From Streptomyces sp. Ncost-T10-10d (GTDB taxonomy: Bacteria > Actinomycetota > Actinomycetes > Streptomycetales > Streptomycetaceae), in NCBI RefSeq assembly GCF_900091955.1, contig NZ_FMDF01000130.1:1-64000 (forward strand): a DNA stretch of 64,000 nucleotides, in the 5' to 3' direction. The notes beneath the pieces were generated by a model. It ran no database searches. It was not told where the DNA came from and was given only the letters and a program-made list of their open reading frames with translations. The translations under genes were made by a program, and so were the position numbers. This document shows positions 49,818-59,192 of this stretch, piece by piece (within the stretch, counting starts at the first letter, position 1; each line of letters starts with the position of its first letter).

Positions 49818-51749
49818 CTACTGGCCCCGGGTCGGCATCTCGAACCAGACCACCTTGCCGGTCGAAAGACGAGTCGCCCCCCACCGTCTGGCCAGCCGGT
49901 TCACGAGGAACAGGCCGCGGCCGCCCTCGTCCATGTCCCGGGCCCGGCGCTGCCGGGGCAGCTGCGGTGCGTCGTCGCCGACCTCGCAGCGCAGGGTGTC
50001 GGTGCGCAGCAGCCGCAGCGTCACCGGCCGCTCCGCATATCGCACCGCGTTGGTCACCACCTCGCTGACCAGCAGCTCCACCGAGTCGGAGAGATCGTCG
50101 AGCCCCCAGCGGTTCAGCGCCCGGCGGGCCAGCCTGCGGGCCCGTCCCGGAGCTGTCTCCTCCGGTTCCAGGTGCCAGTACGCGACATCACTTGGCGCGA
50201 TCCCGTCGAACCGTGCGGCCAGCAGCGCGATGTCGTCGTCCCGGTCGCCGGGGCCGAGCATGTCGAGCACGTCGTCGCAGAGGGCCTCCAGCGGCGGCGA
50301 ATGATCCTGGCCGGTGAGCTGGGCGGTGGTGGCGAGACGTTCGCGCAGCTGCTCGATCCCGGTCCAGACGTCCCGCAGCCGGGACTCCACCAGACCGTCG
50401 GTGTACAGGAGCAGCGTGGCTCCCGCGGGAGCGTCCAGCTCGACGGCCTCGAAGTCCACACCGCCGACGCCGATCGGAGCGCCGGGCGGTACCCGCAGCA
50501 CCTCCGCGCGGCCGCCCAGATGGAGCAGGACGGGCGGCGGATGTCCGGCGTTGGCGATGGTGATGCGGTGCGCGACGGGGTCGTACACCGCGTACAGGCA
50601 GGTCGCCATGCGGTCGCTGCCGAGCCGCTGCGCCTGCTCGTCGAGGTGGTGCAGCACCTCCTGCGGCGGCAGGTCGAGCCCGGCGAGGGTCTGCGCGGTG
50701 GTGCGCAGCTGGCCCATGATCGCTGCGGACGTCATGGAGTGGCCCATGACGTCACCGACGACCAGGGCGACCCGGCTCCCGGGCAGCGGGATCGCGTCGT
50801 ACCAGTCGCCGCCGACCCGGGCCGTCTCGGCGGCCGGGAGATAGCGGGAGGCGAGCCGGACGCCGGTCGGCTGCGGCAGTGAGTCGGGCAGCATGGTGCG
50901 CTGCAGCTCGTCGGCGATGTACGCCTCGCGTCCGTACAGCACGGCCTTGTCGATGCCGAGCGCGGTGTGCGTCGCGAGCTGGGCGGCGACCAGCAGGTCA
51001 TTGGCCTCGAAGGGTGGCCGTTCGGTCCCGCGCAGGAAGACGGCGGCGCCGATCACCCGTCGCCGTCCGCGCAGCGGGGCGAGGATCGCACGGTGCCCGG
51101 TGGGCACGGTCCGTCCGAGGCCGAGCAGTTCGGGCAGCGCGGCGCGGGCGGCTGCGGAGTCCCCGAAGACCGGCCGTACACCGCGCAGCACCTCGGCGAG
51201 CGCGCCGCCCGAGCGGACCTCGCACAGCTCGGCCGCCGGGGGCAGATCGCCGTACGGATCGATGGCGGGCAGCCGCAGTCGTTCGATCTCCGAGGAGGTC
51301 TCGGTCTCCTCCTCGTTTAAACGCAGCCGGTCCGACCGGCGCAGCCGCAGCACGAACGGGGAGACCGGCCGCTCGTCGCCGACCGGGAGCGGGTCGCGGA
51401 GGTAGACCAGTATGGCGTCGGAGAACGTCGGCACGCTGGCCCGGCACAGGCCCAGCACGATCTCGTCCAGGTCTATGCCGCGGGCGATCCGCCGGGTGGC
51501 GGCCCCCACGAAACGCAGCCGGTCGCCCTCGCGACGGGCCGCGGCCTGTGGGTCGAGTCCTGCGGGGCCGGGGTTCGCCGCGGAAGCCGCCGGATTCGCT
51601 CCCGCGCCCGGCGCCGGGGCCGGGCCGGGGATTGCGGCGGTGGCAGGGGAAGCGGCCGGCGCGGCATCCTGCTGCCGCGGCCGGGTGCGTTCCTGCGACC
51701 GGGCGGCAAGAGGCTGCCGGCCTTCGTGGGAGGTGGGATGCTCCGTCAC
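49818..51749 (-). CDS. GAF - SpoIIE/PP2C phosphatase - anti-sigma-type ATPase protein
   Basis: A protein of 643 aa from the GTG at 51749 (earlier in-frame starts exist, none with a good ribosome site). Order: a disordered Ala/Pro N-terminus (1-70), a GAF-like sensor (about 75-265), a SpoIIE phosphatase (about 290-490; VGGDWYDAIPL, VVGDVMGHSMTSAA, IANAGHPPPVLL, LLYTDGLVESR, DDDIALLAARF), and a HATPase_c_2 domain (about 510-640; LLVSEVVTNAVRYA and GRGLFLVNRLARRWG). Such proteins both dephosphorylate and phosphorylate anti-anti-sigma factors, so one protein can set a SigB/SigF-like switch. No cognate antagonist gene is adjacent. Confidence 0.92.
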   Translation of the reverse strand: MTEHPTSHEGRQPLAARSQERTRPRQQDAAPAASPATAAIPGPAPAPGAGANPAASAANPGPAGLDPQAAARREGDRLRFVGAATRRIARGIDLDEIVLGLCRASVPTFSDAILVYLRDPLPVGDERPVSPFVLRLRRSDRLRLNEEETETSSEIERLRLPAIDPYGDLPPAAELCEVRSGGALAEVLRGVRPVFGDSAAARAALPELLGLGRTVPTGHRAILAPLRGRRRVIGAAVFLRGTERPPFEANDLLVAAQLATHTALGIDKAVLYGREAYIADELQRTMLPDSLPQPTGVRLASRYLPAAETARVGGDWYDAIPLPGSRVALVVGDVMGHSMTSAAIMGQLRTTAQTLAGLDLPPQEVLHHLDEQAQRLGSDRMATCLYAVYDPVAHRITIANAGHPPPVLLHLGGRAEVLRVPPGAPIGVGGVDFEAVELDAPAGATLLLYTDGLVESRLRDVWTGIEQLRERLATTAQLTGQDHSPPLEALCDDVLDMLGPGDRDDDIALLAARFDGIAPSDVAYWHLEPEETAPGRARRLARRALNRWGLDDLSDSVELLVSEVVTNAVRYAERPVTLRLLRTDTLRCEVGDDAPQLPRQRRARDMDEGGRGLFLVNRLARRWGATRLSTGKVVWFEMPTRGQ

Positions 51750-51937
51750 GCGTGGGGTTCCGTCCGTCCGGGCCGGTTGTATGAGGCAATCACCTCGTGG
51801 GGCGCTACTGTGCCCCGGCAAGAGCGGCGATAACAACGGCTGTCACCGGATGCCCCCGAACGAGGGGCCGAAACCGGATGCCCGCAGCGTGGTTCGGTGA
51901 CAACGTTTCCGGCGACAGGGCGGCCGAAAGCGAGCAC
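51746..51937 (-). CDS. Possible small ORF coupled to the phosphatase gene
   Basis: A 63-codon frame starts at a GTG (51937) just after GAGGGGGTGGAG, and its stop overlaps the phosphatase GTG as GTGA. The product (Arg/Cys/Pro-rich, ending SYNRPGRTEPHA) matches no family I know. The overlap suggests translational coupling, but it could be chance. Confidence 0.25.
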   Translation of the reverse strand: MLAFGRPVAGNVVTEPRCGHPVSAPRSGASGDSRCYRRSCRGTVAPHEVIASYNRPGRTEPHA

Positions 51938-52120
51938 GTCTCCACCCCCTCGTAGTGGCTCATTCGATTCATACGACTGATGCTGCTCATACAGCTCATG
52001 CAGTGCGTGGTGCTCGTGCGGTGACTCACGGTCAGGTCCGGTGCCGCGTCCGCCGGTTGGAGCGGAGCGGCCCTCCGGAGGACGATCCTACGTTTGCCCC
52101 CCTGGGGTGCATCAAGGGTC
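51750..52120. other. 371-bp leader/promoter region of the phosphatase gene
   Basis: Apart from the possible 63-codon frame, no gene is seen. The part at 51955-52010 is unusually A/T-rich, with irregularly repeated CTCAT/TTCAT/CTGATG words; ACCGGATGCCC occurs twice (51845 and 51871). It probably holds the promoter. Confidence 0.45.
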
Positions 52121-52819
52121 TCACGACGGCATATGCGAGGGGGTACGGTCCCAGTCATCCGGGAGCGCGGGAACCCGCCAGCGCGGATCGGGCCGCCAGT
52201 CCTCCCAGCCGTCCCGGAACGGCGTGCCCCAGTTCCGGATCACCTCGACGGCCGCGAGGCCCGCCTCCCGCACCCGCTGCGCGGTCTGCGGGGCCATCAG
52301 ACCGACCCGCTGCGCCTGGGCGAACTCGTCCTCGTCGCGCCAGACCCAGCTGCGGTCCGGGTAGACGGAGATGTCGAGAAAGTGATCCTCGGAGTCGATG
52401 CCGCCCGCCCAGCGGGTGCGGGGTTCCTCCAGGTTCACGTACCAGCTGCGGAACTGCCAGCCGGCTTCCCAGAACAGCCAGACCGACCAGGGTTCACCGG
52501 GACGGGCGAGCTTCAGCACGCCGTTGCCCAGCCATGTCGAGCGGGCAGTGGTGCGCGGGGCGGTGTAGCGGGTGGCGAGCGGCTCGTCGTGCACCTCGGT
52601 GCCGTTCGCCAGCACCGGCTTCACGCACTCGGTGCCGGGTGCCACCCATACGGCGAGCAACTCGGCGGTGTCCTGGACGACGGTGACGGGGCGACAGATG
52701 TGGACCGGGCCCCGGGCGTGATCCGGCGAGGCGTCCCGCCGCAGACGGCTGTTGCCGCGGTAGCGCCACAGGATCTGATCGCCCGGCGCCCAGTGCTCGA
52801 TGTATCCACTACCTGCCAT
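52121..52819 (-). CDS. DUF402 (FomD-like) protein
   Basis: A protein of 232 aa. The DUF402 core is clear: WSVWLFWEAGWQFRSWYVN, LEEPRTRWAGGIDSEDHFLD, ISVYPDRSWVWRDEDEF. Asp/Glu residues in this core bind metal. Characterised members (FomD, Ntdp) hydrolyse nucleoside diphosphates or CMP-conjugates. There is no fosfomycin or other biosynthetic context here, so it is likely a housekeeping phosphohydrolase. It lies just downstream of the class II fumarase gene in the opposite order (the fumarase stop is 44 bp from this start), same strand. Confidence 0.85.
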   Translation of the reverse strand: MAGSGYIEHWAPGDQILWRYRGNSRLRRDASPDHARGPVHICRPVTVVQDTAELLAVWVAPGTECVKPVLANGTEVHDEPLATRYTAPRTTARSTWLGNGVLKLARPGEPWSVWLFWEAGWQFRSWYVNLEEPRTRWAGGIDSEDHFLDISVYPDRSWVWRDEDEFAQAQRVGLMAPQTAQRVREAGLAAVEVIRNWGTPFRDGWEDWRPDPRWRVPALPDDWDRTPSHMPS

Positions 52820-52863
52820 GGGCAGATCTTAGAGATGCCGCGGCCCGGTTGCCGCGACGCATG

Positions 52864-54288
52864 TCACGGGCGGGTCATGCGCAATACGTCCAGCGCCTCG
52901 TCGAGCTGCTCCACCGTGAGGTCGCCGCGCTCGACATATCCCGAGTCCAGCACCACCTCGCGGATCGTCCTGCGCTCGGCCAGGGACCTCTTGGCGACCT
53001 TCGCCGCCTCCTCGTAGCCGATGTACTTGTTCAGCGGAGTGACGACGGACGGCGAGGACTCCGCGTACTCCCTGGCCCGCTCCACGTTCGCGGTGATCCC
53101 GTCGACCGTACGGTCCGCGAGCAGCCGGGAGACGTTGGCCAGCAGCCGCACCGACTCCAGCAGATTCTTCGCGATGACCGGAAGCATCACATTCAGTTCG
53201 AAATTGCCCGCCGCGCCCGCGACGGCGACCGTCTGGTCGTTCCCCATCACCTGGGCCGCGACCATCAGAACGGCCTCGGGAATGACCGGATTCACCTTCC
53301 CCGGCATGATCGACGAGCCCGGCTGGAGGTCGGGAAGGCTGATCTCGGCCAAACCGGTGCGCGGGCCGGATGCCATCCAGCGCAGATCGTTGGAGATCTT
53401 GGTGAGCGAGACGGCGATCGTGCGGAGCTGACCCGACGTCTCGACGAGCCCGTCCCGCGCGCCCTGCGCCTCGAAATGGTCCCTGGCCTCGGTGAGCGGC
53501 AGCCCGGTGGCGCGGGCGACCTCGGCGATCACGGCGGCGGAGAAGCCGGGTGGGGTGTTGATGCCGGTGCCGACGGCCGTGCCGCCCAGCGGTAGTTCGG
53601 CGAGGCGGGGGAGGGAGGCGCGCAGTCGCTCGATGCCGTACCGGATCTGCGCCGCGTAGCCGCCGAACTCCTGGCCCAGGGTCACCGGCGTCGCGTCCAT
53701 CAGATGCGTACGGCCCGACTTCACGACCGTTGCGAACTCGGCGGACTTGCGCTCCAGCGCGGCCGCCAGATGGTCCAGGGCGGGGATCAGCTCACCGGTG
53801 ACGGCCGCGGTCGCGGCGATGTGGATGGAGGACGGGAAGACGTCGTTGGACGACTGCGAGGCGTTGACATGGTCGTTGGGGTGGACCTCGCGGCCCAGGC
53901 GCTCGGTGGCGAGGGTGGCCACGACCTCATTGGTGTTCATGTTGGACGAGGTGCCGGACCCGGTCTGGAAGACATCGATCGGGAAGTGCGCGTCCCAGCG
54001 CCCCTCGGCGACCTCCTCGGCGGCCTCCTGGATCGCCAGGGCGATGTCCGGGTCGAGCACCCTCAGCTCGGCATTCACCTTGGCCGCGGCCGCCTTGATC
54101 CGGGCCAGGGCCTCGATGTGGGCCCGTTCCAGGCGCTGGCCGGAGATCGGGAAATTCTCCACCGCGCGCTGCGTCTGGGCCCGCCACCTGGCGTCCTTCG
54201 GCACCCTCACCTCGCCCATCGAATCGTGCTCGATGCGGAAATCCGTGCCGCCCGCGGGGGTCTGTGCGGGGGTCTGTGTGTCGTCCAT
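52864..54288 (-). CDS. fumC: Class II fumarate hydratase
   Basis: A protein of 474 aa from the ATG at 54288, after GGAGG. Superfamily signature GSSIMPGKVNP, N-terminal FRIEHDSMGEVRVP, GSGTSSNMNTNEV, HPNDHVNASQSSNDVFP and SGRTHLMDATPVTLGQE are all in place, so it is a catalytically complete, iron-independent fumarase of the TCA cycle converting fumarate and malate. A second, unrelated class I fumarase is encoded 5 kb away, allowing a switch between iron-dependent and iron-independent enzymes. Confidence 0.96.
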   Translation of the reverse strand: MDDTQTPAQTPAGGTDFRIEHDSMGEVRVPKDARWRAQTQRAVENFPISGQRLERAHIEALARIKAAAAKVNAELRVLDPDIALAIQEAAEEVAEGRWDAHFPIDVFQTGSGTSSNMNTNEVVATLATERLGREVHPNDHVNASQSSNDVFPSSIHIAATAAVTGELIPALDHLAAALERKSAEFATVVKSGRTHLMDATPVTLGQEFGGYAAQIRYGIERLRASLPRLAELPLGGTAVGTGINTPPGFSAAVIAEVARATGLPLTEARDHFEAQGARDGLVETSGQLRTIAVSLTKISNDLRWMASGPRTGLAEISLPDLQPGSSIMPGKVNPVIPEAVLMVAAQVMGNDQTVAVAGAAGNFELNVMLPVIAKNLLESVRLLANVSRLLADRTVDGITANVERAREYAESSPSVVTPLNKYIGYEEAAKVAKRSLAERRTIREVVLDSGYVERGDLTVEQLDEALDVLRMTRP

Positions 54289-54394
54289 GGGGTTCAACCT
54301 CCTGAAAAAGTTGAGCACTTGTCTTGTTCTGTGTATTCCCAAGTCGCCTACCGACCAGTAAATACCGGGGGTAACCACAACCCGGGGAGGCGCA

Positions 54395-55924
54395 ATGAGG
54401 CGCACCAGGCGCAGACTTCGCTGTACGGTCGCGGCCGCCGCGGCCATGGCGGCGGCAATGGGCGGCATGGCCGCCGCCGCAGGACCGGCGGGCGCGGCGG
54501 ACCGGTCCGATATCACCACTACCGCATCCACCCCCCTGTCGCCCGAGCTGGAGGCCATCCGCGCCGCCGAAGCCACCCGGCTGTACGGCGACCCGGCCGA
54601 GCGCCCGCTCGCCGACCGCAAGACCGGGCTGATCTCGCTCGGCGACAGCGAGATCTCCGGCGAGGGCGTCGGCACGTACGAGGCAGGCACGAACGGCCCC
54701 GACAACTGGTGCCACCGCTCGCCCGACTCCGCCATCCACCGCACCGGCATCCCGGCCGACGTCACGTACAACGTCTCCTGCTCCGGCGCGTACACCGGCA
54801 ACATCGTGATCGGCGGATCGAAGCAGTACGCCGACGAGCTCGTGCAGAGCGACAACCTCGCCATCAAGGCCCGCAACACCCGCATCAAGATGATCGTGCT
54901 GGTCGCCGGCGCCAATGACGACCTCCAGTTCGGCCCGGTCATGACGGACTGCGTCCAGCGCTGGGTGCTCTCGCAGGGCACCTGCCAGCCGAAGTACGAG
55001 GGCGGCTGGCAGGCGCGCGTCGACGGCCTCGTCCCCAAGGTCGAGAAGACGGTGCGCGATCTGAAGACCGTCATGTCCGACGCCGGATACAGCAACACTG
55101 ACTACAAGCTCGTGGTCATGGGCTACCCGAGCCCCATCGGCCCGGACTTCTACGACAACCCCAACTTCCCCGGCAAGCTTCCCGGCGGCTGCGCCGGATA
55201 CGACTCCGACGCCGCCTGGGGCCGTAACGTCGCGGTCCCCGCCTTCGAGCGCGGCATGCGCAAGGCCGCCGCCGACACCGGAGCCGTCTACCTCGACAAC
55301 TCCCGGCTCTTCCACGGCCACGAGGTCTGCAGCGACAACACCTGGGCCCGCGGCCTCTACATCGACCTGTCGCACTTCCCGCCGGACTCCAACTCAGTCC
55401 GGCAGTCCTTCCACCCGAACGCGCGCGGCCACGCGGCCTTCGCCTCCTGCCTGACCCAGATCTACAACTCGTCCCTGCGCGAGGCGAGCTGCGCCGACCC
55501 GGCGAGCACGGGACAGCCGGTTCTCCAGGCCGCGGCGTGGGACGACGTCTTCAAGCCCCTGAAGAACGAGGCCACGGGCACCTGTGTGGACGTCCCCGCC
55601 TCGGTGACCCGCAACGACACCGAGATCGGCGGCTGGGACTGCCACGGCGGCCGCAACCAGGGCTGGTGGTACGACTCCGGAACGAAGAGCATCGTGACGG
55701 AGCTGAGCCACGACCGGTGCCTCGACGTGCCGGGTGCCGACTACAAGGCGGGCGCCACGCTCATCGTGTGGAACTGCTCGGGCGCGGCCAACCAGCAGTT
55801 CGTCAAGGAGTCGGGCACCTTGCGCCCGGCGGCCTCGACCGGACTGTGCCTGACGCTCGCGGCGGCCAAGGACCCGCTGAAGCTGCAGAGCTGCGACGGC
55901 AGTGCGAAGCAGCGGTTCGCGTAA
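54395..55924 (+). CDS. Secreted GDSL/SGNH esterase with C-terminal ricin-type lectin domain
   Basis: A protein of 509 aa. The signal peptide is very Ala-rich and probably cleaves after AGPAGAA. The SGNH hydrolase domain (about 75-375) has GLISLGDSEISGEG (Ser85), VLVAGANDDLQF (oxyanion Asn) and SFHPNARGHAAF (catalytic His, where the usual Asp is Asn-Pro flanked). Six or more Cys suggest disulfides. The ricin B/CBM13 domain (about 385-509) has CVDVPASVTRND, the QGWWYDSG and NQQF repeats of the beta-trefoil. It is likely an extracellular esterase or lipase that binds sugar polymers. Starts about 100 bp from divergent fumC. Confidence 0.9.
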   Translation: MRRTRRRLRCTVAAAAAMAAAMGGMAAAAGPAGAADRSDITTTASTPLSPELEAIRAAEATRLYGDPAERPLADRKTGLISLGDSEISGEGVGTYEAGTNGPDNWCHRSPDSAIHRTGIPADVTYNVSCSGAYTGNIVIGGSKQYADELVQSDNLAIKARNTRIKMIVLVAGANDDLQFGPVMTDCVQRWVLSQGTCQPKYEGGWQARVDGLVPKVEKTVRDLKTVMSDAGYSNTDYKLVVMGYPSPIGPDFYDNPNFPGKLPGGCAGYDSDAAWGRNVAVPAFERGMRKAAADTGAVYLDNSRLFHGHEVCSDNTWARGLYIDLSHFPPDSNSVRQSFHPNARGHAAFASCLTQIYNSSLREASCADPASTGQPVLQAAAWDDVFKPLKNEATGTCVDVPASVTRNDTEIGGWDCHGGRNQGWWYDSGTKSIVTELSHDRCLDVPGADYKAGATLIVWNCSGAANQQFVKESGTLRPAASTGLCLTLAAAKDPLKLQSCDGSAKQRFA

Positions 55925-55941
55925 CTCCTTCCCGCGGTGCG

Positions 55942-55979
55942 GGGAGGGGTGGGGTGGCCGAGGCCGCCCCACTCCTCCC
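55942..55979. terminator. Terminator between the esterase and aminopeptidase genes
   Basis: GGGAGGGGTGGGGTGGCC and GGCCGCCCCACTCCTCCC pair at 16 of 18 positions between convergent genes; the innermost bases must stay open as the loop. Confidence 0.75.
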
Positions 55980-55990
55980 TGGCCGGCGTG

Positions 55991-57292
55991 TCAGCCGGAC
56001 GTCACGAACGCGGCCAGGACGGCCGCCAGATGACCGGGGTCGTCGGCCCCGCACAGCTCGCGCGCCGAGTGCATGGACAGCCCCGGCACCCCCACGTCGA
56101 CCGTCGGGACACCCAGCCGGGCCGCGGTGAGCGGGCCGATCGACGTGCCGCACGGCATCGCGTTGTTGGAGACGAACGGCTGCCACGGCGCACCCGCCCG
56201 CTCGCACGCCGCCGCGAACACCGCCATGCCGGTGCTGTCGGTGGCGTAACGCTGATTGACGTTGACCTTGACGGCGGGGCCGCCGTTGGGCAGCGGGTGA
56301 TGGCCCGGATCGTGCCGTTCCGCGTAGTTGGGGTGCACCGCGTGCGCCATGTCGGCGGAGACGCAGAAGCCGCCGGACAGGGCACGGGAGAAGTCCTCGG
56401 AGCTGCCGCCGCGCGCGGTGACCGAACGGCCGAGGACCCGTTCCAGCAGGGGGCTCTGCGCGCCCGTCTCCGAACCGCTGCCGACCTCCTCGTGGTCGAA
56501 GGCCGCCAGGACGGGGATGTACGAGGGATCGTCGTCAGCGGTCGCCGCACCCGCCAGGGCCGTCACGCCCGCATGCACCGACACCAGGTTGTCCAGCCGC
56601 GAGGACACCACGAACTCCCGGTCCGCACCGAGAAATCCGGGCGGCTGGATGTCATGGAGCATCAGATCCCAGCCGAGGACGTCGTCCCGGTCCACCTCCG
56701 CGGCCGCCACGACCCGGCGCAGCAGTGACCCTTCCTCGGGCGTCCCGAGCGCCCACAGCGGGGCGAGATGGCGCTGTCGGTCGAGGGCGAGCCCCTCGTT
56801 CACCGTACGGTCCAGATGGATGGCCAACTGCGGTACCCGCAAGAGCGGTTCGTCGATCTGGACGAGCCGGGACTCGACCCCGCCGCCGGGGCCGCGCAGC
56901 GCGAGCCGCCCCGAGATGCCCAGATCGCGGTCGAGCCAGGTGTTCAGCGGAACGCCGCCGTAGATCTCCACGGCGACCTGCCGCCAGCCCGCCGACCCGG
57001 TGTCGGGGGTGGGCTTGACCCGCAGATTCGGGGAGTCCGTGTGTGTGCCGACGATCCGGAAGGGGGTGTGCGCGGGGGCGCCCTCGGGGGCGTACCAGGC
57101 GATCAGGGCACCGCCGCGGACGACGAAGCTGCCGCCGGTCGTGCCCGTCCAGTCGTCCGTGCCGCGCAGTTCGCGGAAGCCGGCCTTTTCCAGGCGCTGG
57201 GCGGCACTCGCCACCGCGTGATACGGGGAAGGGCTGGCTCTGATGAAGGACAGCAGGTCGTCGGCGTGGCTGCGGTGGGGAAGCGGCGTCAT
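55991..57292 (-). CDS. M18 family aspartyl aminopeptidase
   Basis: A protein of 433 aa from the ATG at 57292, preceded by AAAGGCGG. Di-metal M18 motifs: GTHTDSPNLRVKP (His-Asp ligand pair), AAFDHEEVGS (catalytic Glu-Glu), ADMAHAVHPNY (His ligand) and GVPGLSMHSARE at the C-terminus. It removes N-terminal acidic or neutral residues from peptides in the cytoplasm, as a large oligomer. Monocistronic; a pair of CAGGAAACAG repeats lies 100 bp upstream. Confidence 0.94.
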   Translation of the reverse strand: MTPLPHRSHADDLLSFIRASPSPYHAVASAAQRLEKAGFRELRGTDDWTGTTGGSFVVRGGALIAWYAPEGAPAHTPFRIVGTHTDSPNLRVKPTPDTGSAGWRQVAVEIYGGVPLNTWLDRDLGISGRLALRGPGGGVESRLVQIDEPLLRVPQLAIHLDRTVNEGLALDRQRHLAPLWALGTPEEGSLLRRVVAAAEVDRDDVLGWDLMLHDIQPPGFLGADREFVVSSRLDNLVSVHAGVTALAGAATADDDPSYIPVLAAFDHEEVGSGSETGAQSPLLERVLGRSVTARGGSSEDFSRALSGGFCVSADMAHAVHPNYAERHDPGHHPLPNGGPAVKVNVNQRYATDSTGMAVFAAACERAGAPWQPFVSNNAMPCGTSIGPLTAARLGVPTVDVGVPGLSMHSARELCGADDPGHLAAVLAAFVTSG

Positions 57293-57713
57293 ACGGCGTC
57301 CGCCTTTCCGGTGTTCGACGGTGAGATGAGGGTGGGCGATCCCGCGCCGAGCCGCTGGGCGCGGCGCGGTGTCCGGGGTGTGGGGGTGGCGGCTGTTTCC
57401 TGGTTCCCCAGGACTGTTTCCTGATGCCCGGGGTCGGCGGAGCACTGCAGGAACCTCCGACAACCCACCGCAGCAGCGCGGCAAGACGCAAGTCCGCGGC
57501 GCGGCCCGCTGCGTGAAATCGGCGGTGCCGGACCGGCTGCCCCGGCGCCCGGGCCCGAGGTGACCGGGAGCGTGTGGGGCCCGTGCCGGGACGTCCGGCA
57601 AGAAGCTGCGGAGGGCCGGGACACGCGACACCCCGTTCCCGAGCACCGCCCGGTCCCGCCGGCCACGCATGGGTGCGCCTCAAGATTGGCTGAATCCCGT
57701 CGTACGCGAACCC
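57293..57713. other. 421-bp intergenic region upstream of the aminopeptidase gene
   Basis: No credible gene on either strand. Read on the minus strand, CAGGAAACAG occurs twice, at 57393-57402 and 57414-57423 (period 21 bp, two helical turns), A/T-richer than the surroundings and about 100 bp before the aminopeptidase ATG; possibly a regulator site. The rest is GC-rich without clear structure. Confidence 0.45.
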
Positions 57714-59105
57714 TCACCGCACCTGCTCACCGCGATCGGCACCGGAGCGTGGCGCGGGGACACGATCTCGTCTCCGCGACCCCGTCACCCTGATCAGGAA
57801 CACCACGGCGATCACGATGGCCACCCCGTGCGACCAGGCGACGACGGTCAGCGGCCGGTGGCCGTCGAGTGCCGCCGCGACCAGGACCATGCCGACGCCG
57901 AATCCGAGATTCTCCACCGTCGCGGAGAGCCCGAACGCATGACCGCGCAGATCGGTGGGGAGCGTCTGCAGATGCGAGGTGTACGAGACCTCGGTGAGTC
58001 CGTCGGCCGCCCCCGCGACCAGTGCGATCACGGCGGTCGCCGCCGACGGGAACCCGGCGAACGCCAGAATGAACGCCCCGGACATCAGACACGTGCCGTA
58101 CCCGAATCCCGGTGCACCCACCGACCGCCCGGTGTGCTTGATGTACCGCTGGATCAACTGCTGCGCGACGACGTTCCCCAGCGCCCACAGACACCAGAAC
58201 GCGCTGACGAACACGGCAGGGTGCGAGGCATCGAGCCCGGCGGAGTAGACCGGCAGTGCGGCGTTGTGGGAGGACGAACCGAAGGCGTCCGCACCCCGCA
58301 GCACCACCATCAGACCGAGACCGGGCGCGGCGGCCGACCTGAGGAACGCCCCCGGCATCCGCCGCCCCGTCCCGGTCCCCTGCTCCCCTTTTTGCGTACG
58401 TCCGCCGGAATCCCCCTCCGATTCCGGCCGGGCGTCCTTCCTCCTGCCCCCGCCCGCGATCGGCAGCAGGGCCACCGTCATGGCGCAGACCACAAAGGTG
58501 GCCATGTCCACCACGAACGCGGCGGTGTAGCCGACCAGCGAGACCACCACACCCGCCGAAGCGAAACCGGCCACCATGGCCAGCGAACGTCCGGTGATGG
58601 ACAGGGAGTTGGCCCATGACCGCCGCTCGCCGCCGACCATCTCGGGAATGGAGCTGCGCAACGACACCATGAAAAGCGTTCCGCAGGTGCCCACCACCAC
58701 GGAAACGGCCATCAACGCGGCCGTCCGTATCCCCTCCGGCGCGAAGACCAGCAACAGCATCACCGTCGCCTGCGCCACATTCGTCCACAGCATGAGGCTC
58801 TTGGCCGTGAATCGGGCGAGGAGACCGCCGGCAGCGAGTCCGGCGAGAAATCCGGAACCGAGCCGCACGGCCATGAACAGGCCCATCGCAAGCGCTCTGC
58901 CCGTCGTCTCGTAGACGAACAGATTGAGCGCCACCATATTGAGGAAGGTGCCGTACGAGGAGAACGCGTATCCGGCGACGAGGAATCGATAACGGCGCTC
59001 GCCGCGTGCCGTGTCGGCCGGATCGATGTCCGGTGCCGGGTCCGGCCGGTCGTCCGCCTGTCCGATGTCTTGTGTCACCGGCCCATAGTCACCAGTCGTG
59101 CTCAC
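57714..59105 (-). CDS. MFS transporter (12 TM)
   Basis: A protein of 463 aa from the GTG at 59105 (the first 30 residues are acidic and an internal GTG at 59078 is possible). It has twelve hydrophobic segments, with the long central loop (GGGRRKDARPESEGDSGGRT) between TM6 and TM7, and FLNMVALNLFVYETTGRALAMG plus VGTCGTLFMVSLRSSIPEMV in the N half, resembling the MFS_3/enterobactin-exporter-like drug efflux group. The substrate is unknown. It stands alone. Confidence 0.88.
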   Translation of the reverse strand: MSTTGDYGPVTQDIGQADDRPDPAPDIDPADTARGERRYRFLVAGYAFSSYGTFLNMVALNLFVYETTGRALAMGLFMAVRLGSGFLAGLAAGGLLARFTAKSLMLWTNVAQATVMLLLVFAPEGIRTAALMAVSVVVGTCGTLFMVSLRSSIPEMVGGERRSWANSLSITGRSLAMVAGFASAGVVVSLVGYTAAFVVDMATFVVCAMTVALLPIAGGGRRKDARPESEGDSGGRTQKGEQGTGTGRRMPGAFLRSAAAPGLGLMVVLRGADAFGSSSHNAALPVYSAGLDASHPAVFVSAFWCLWALGNVVAQQLIQRYIKHTGRSVGAPGFGYGTCLMSGAFILAFAGFPSAATAVIALVAGAADGLTEVSYTSHLQTLPTDLRGHAFGLSATVENLGFGVGMVLVAAALDGHRPLTVVAWSHGVAIVIAVVFLIRVTGSRRRDRVPAPRSGADRGEQVR

Positions 59106-59142
59106 CCATGGCCTGCGGATTGCACGAATGTAATCTGCATGG

Positions 59143-59192
59143 TTTTGACATCCTCTCCCTGCAAGGAGGGGATTCCTGGCTCACGTTGGCTG
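59143..59192 (+). mobile_element. Solitary IS200/IS605-type end (hairpin remnant)
   Basis: TTTTGACATCCTCTCCCTGC followed by AAGGAGGGGATTCCTGGCTC has the form of IS605-family subterminal ends: GACATCCTCxCC, a short loop, GGxGGGGATTCC. The stem CCTCTCC/GGAGGGG folds with one G-T pair. No tnpA or tnpB frame is nearby, so this is a decayed or palindrome-type non-autonomous copy in the gap between the MFS and fumarase genes. The right end may be near GTTGAGCCCCCAACCC at 59237-59252. Confidence 0.45.
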
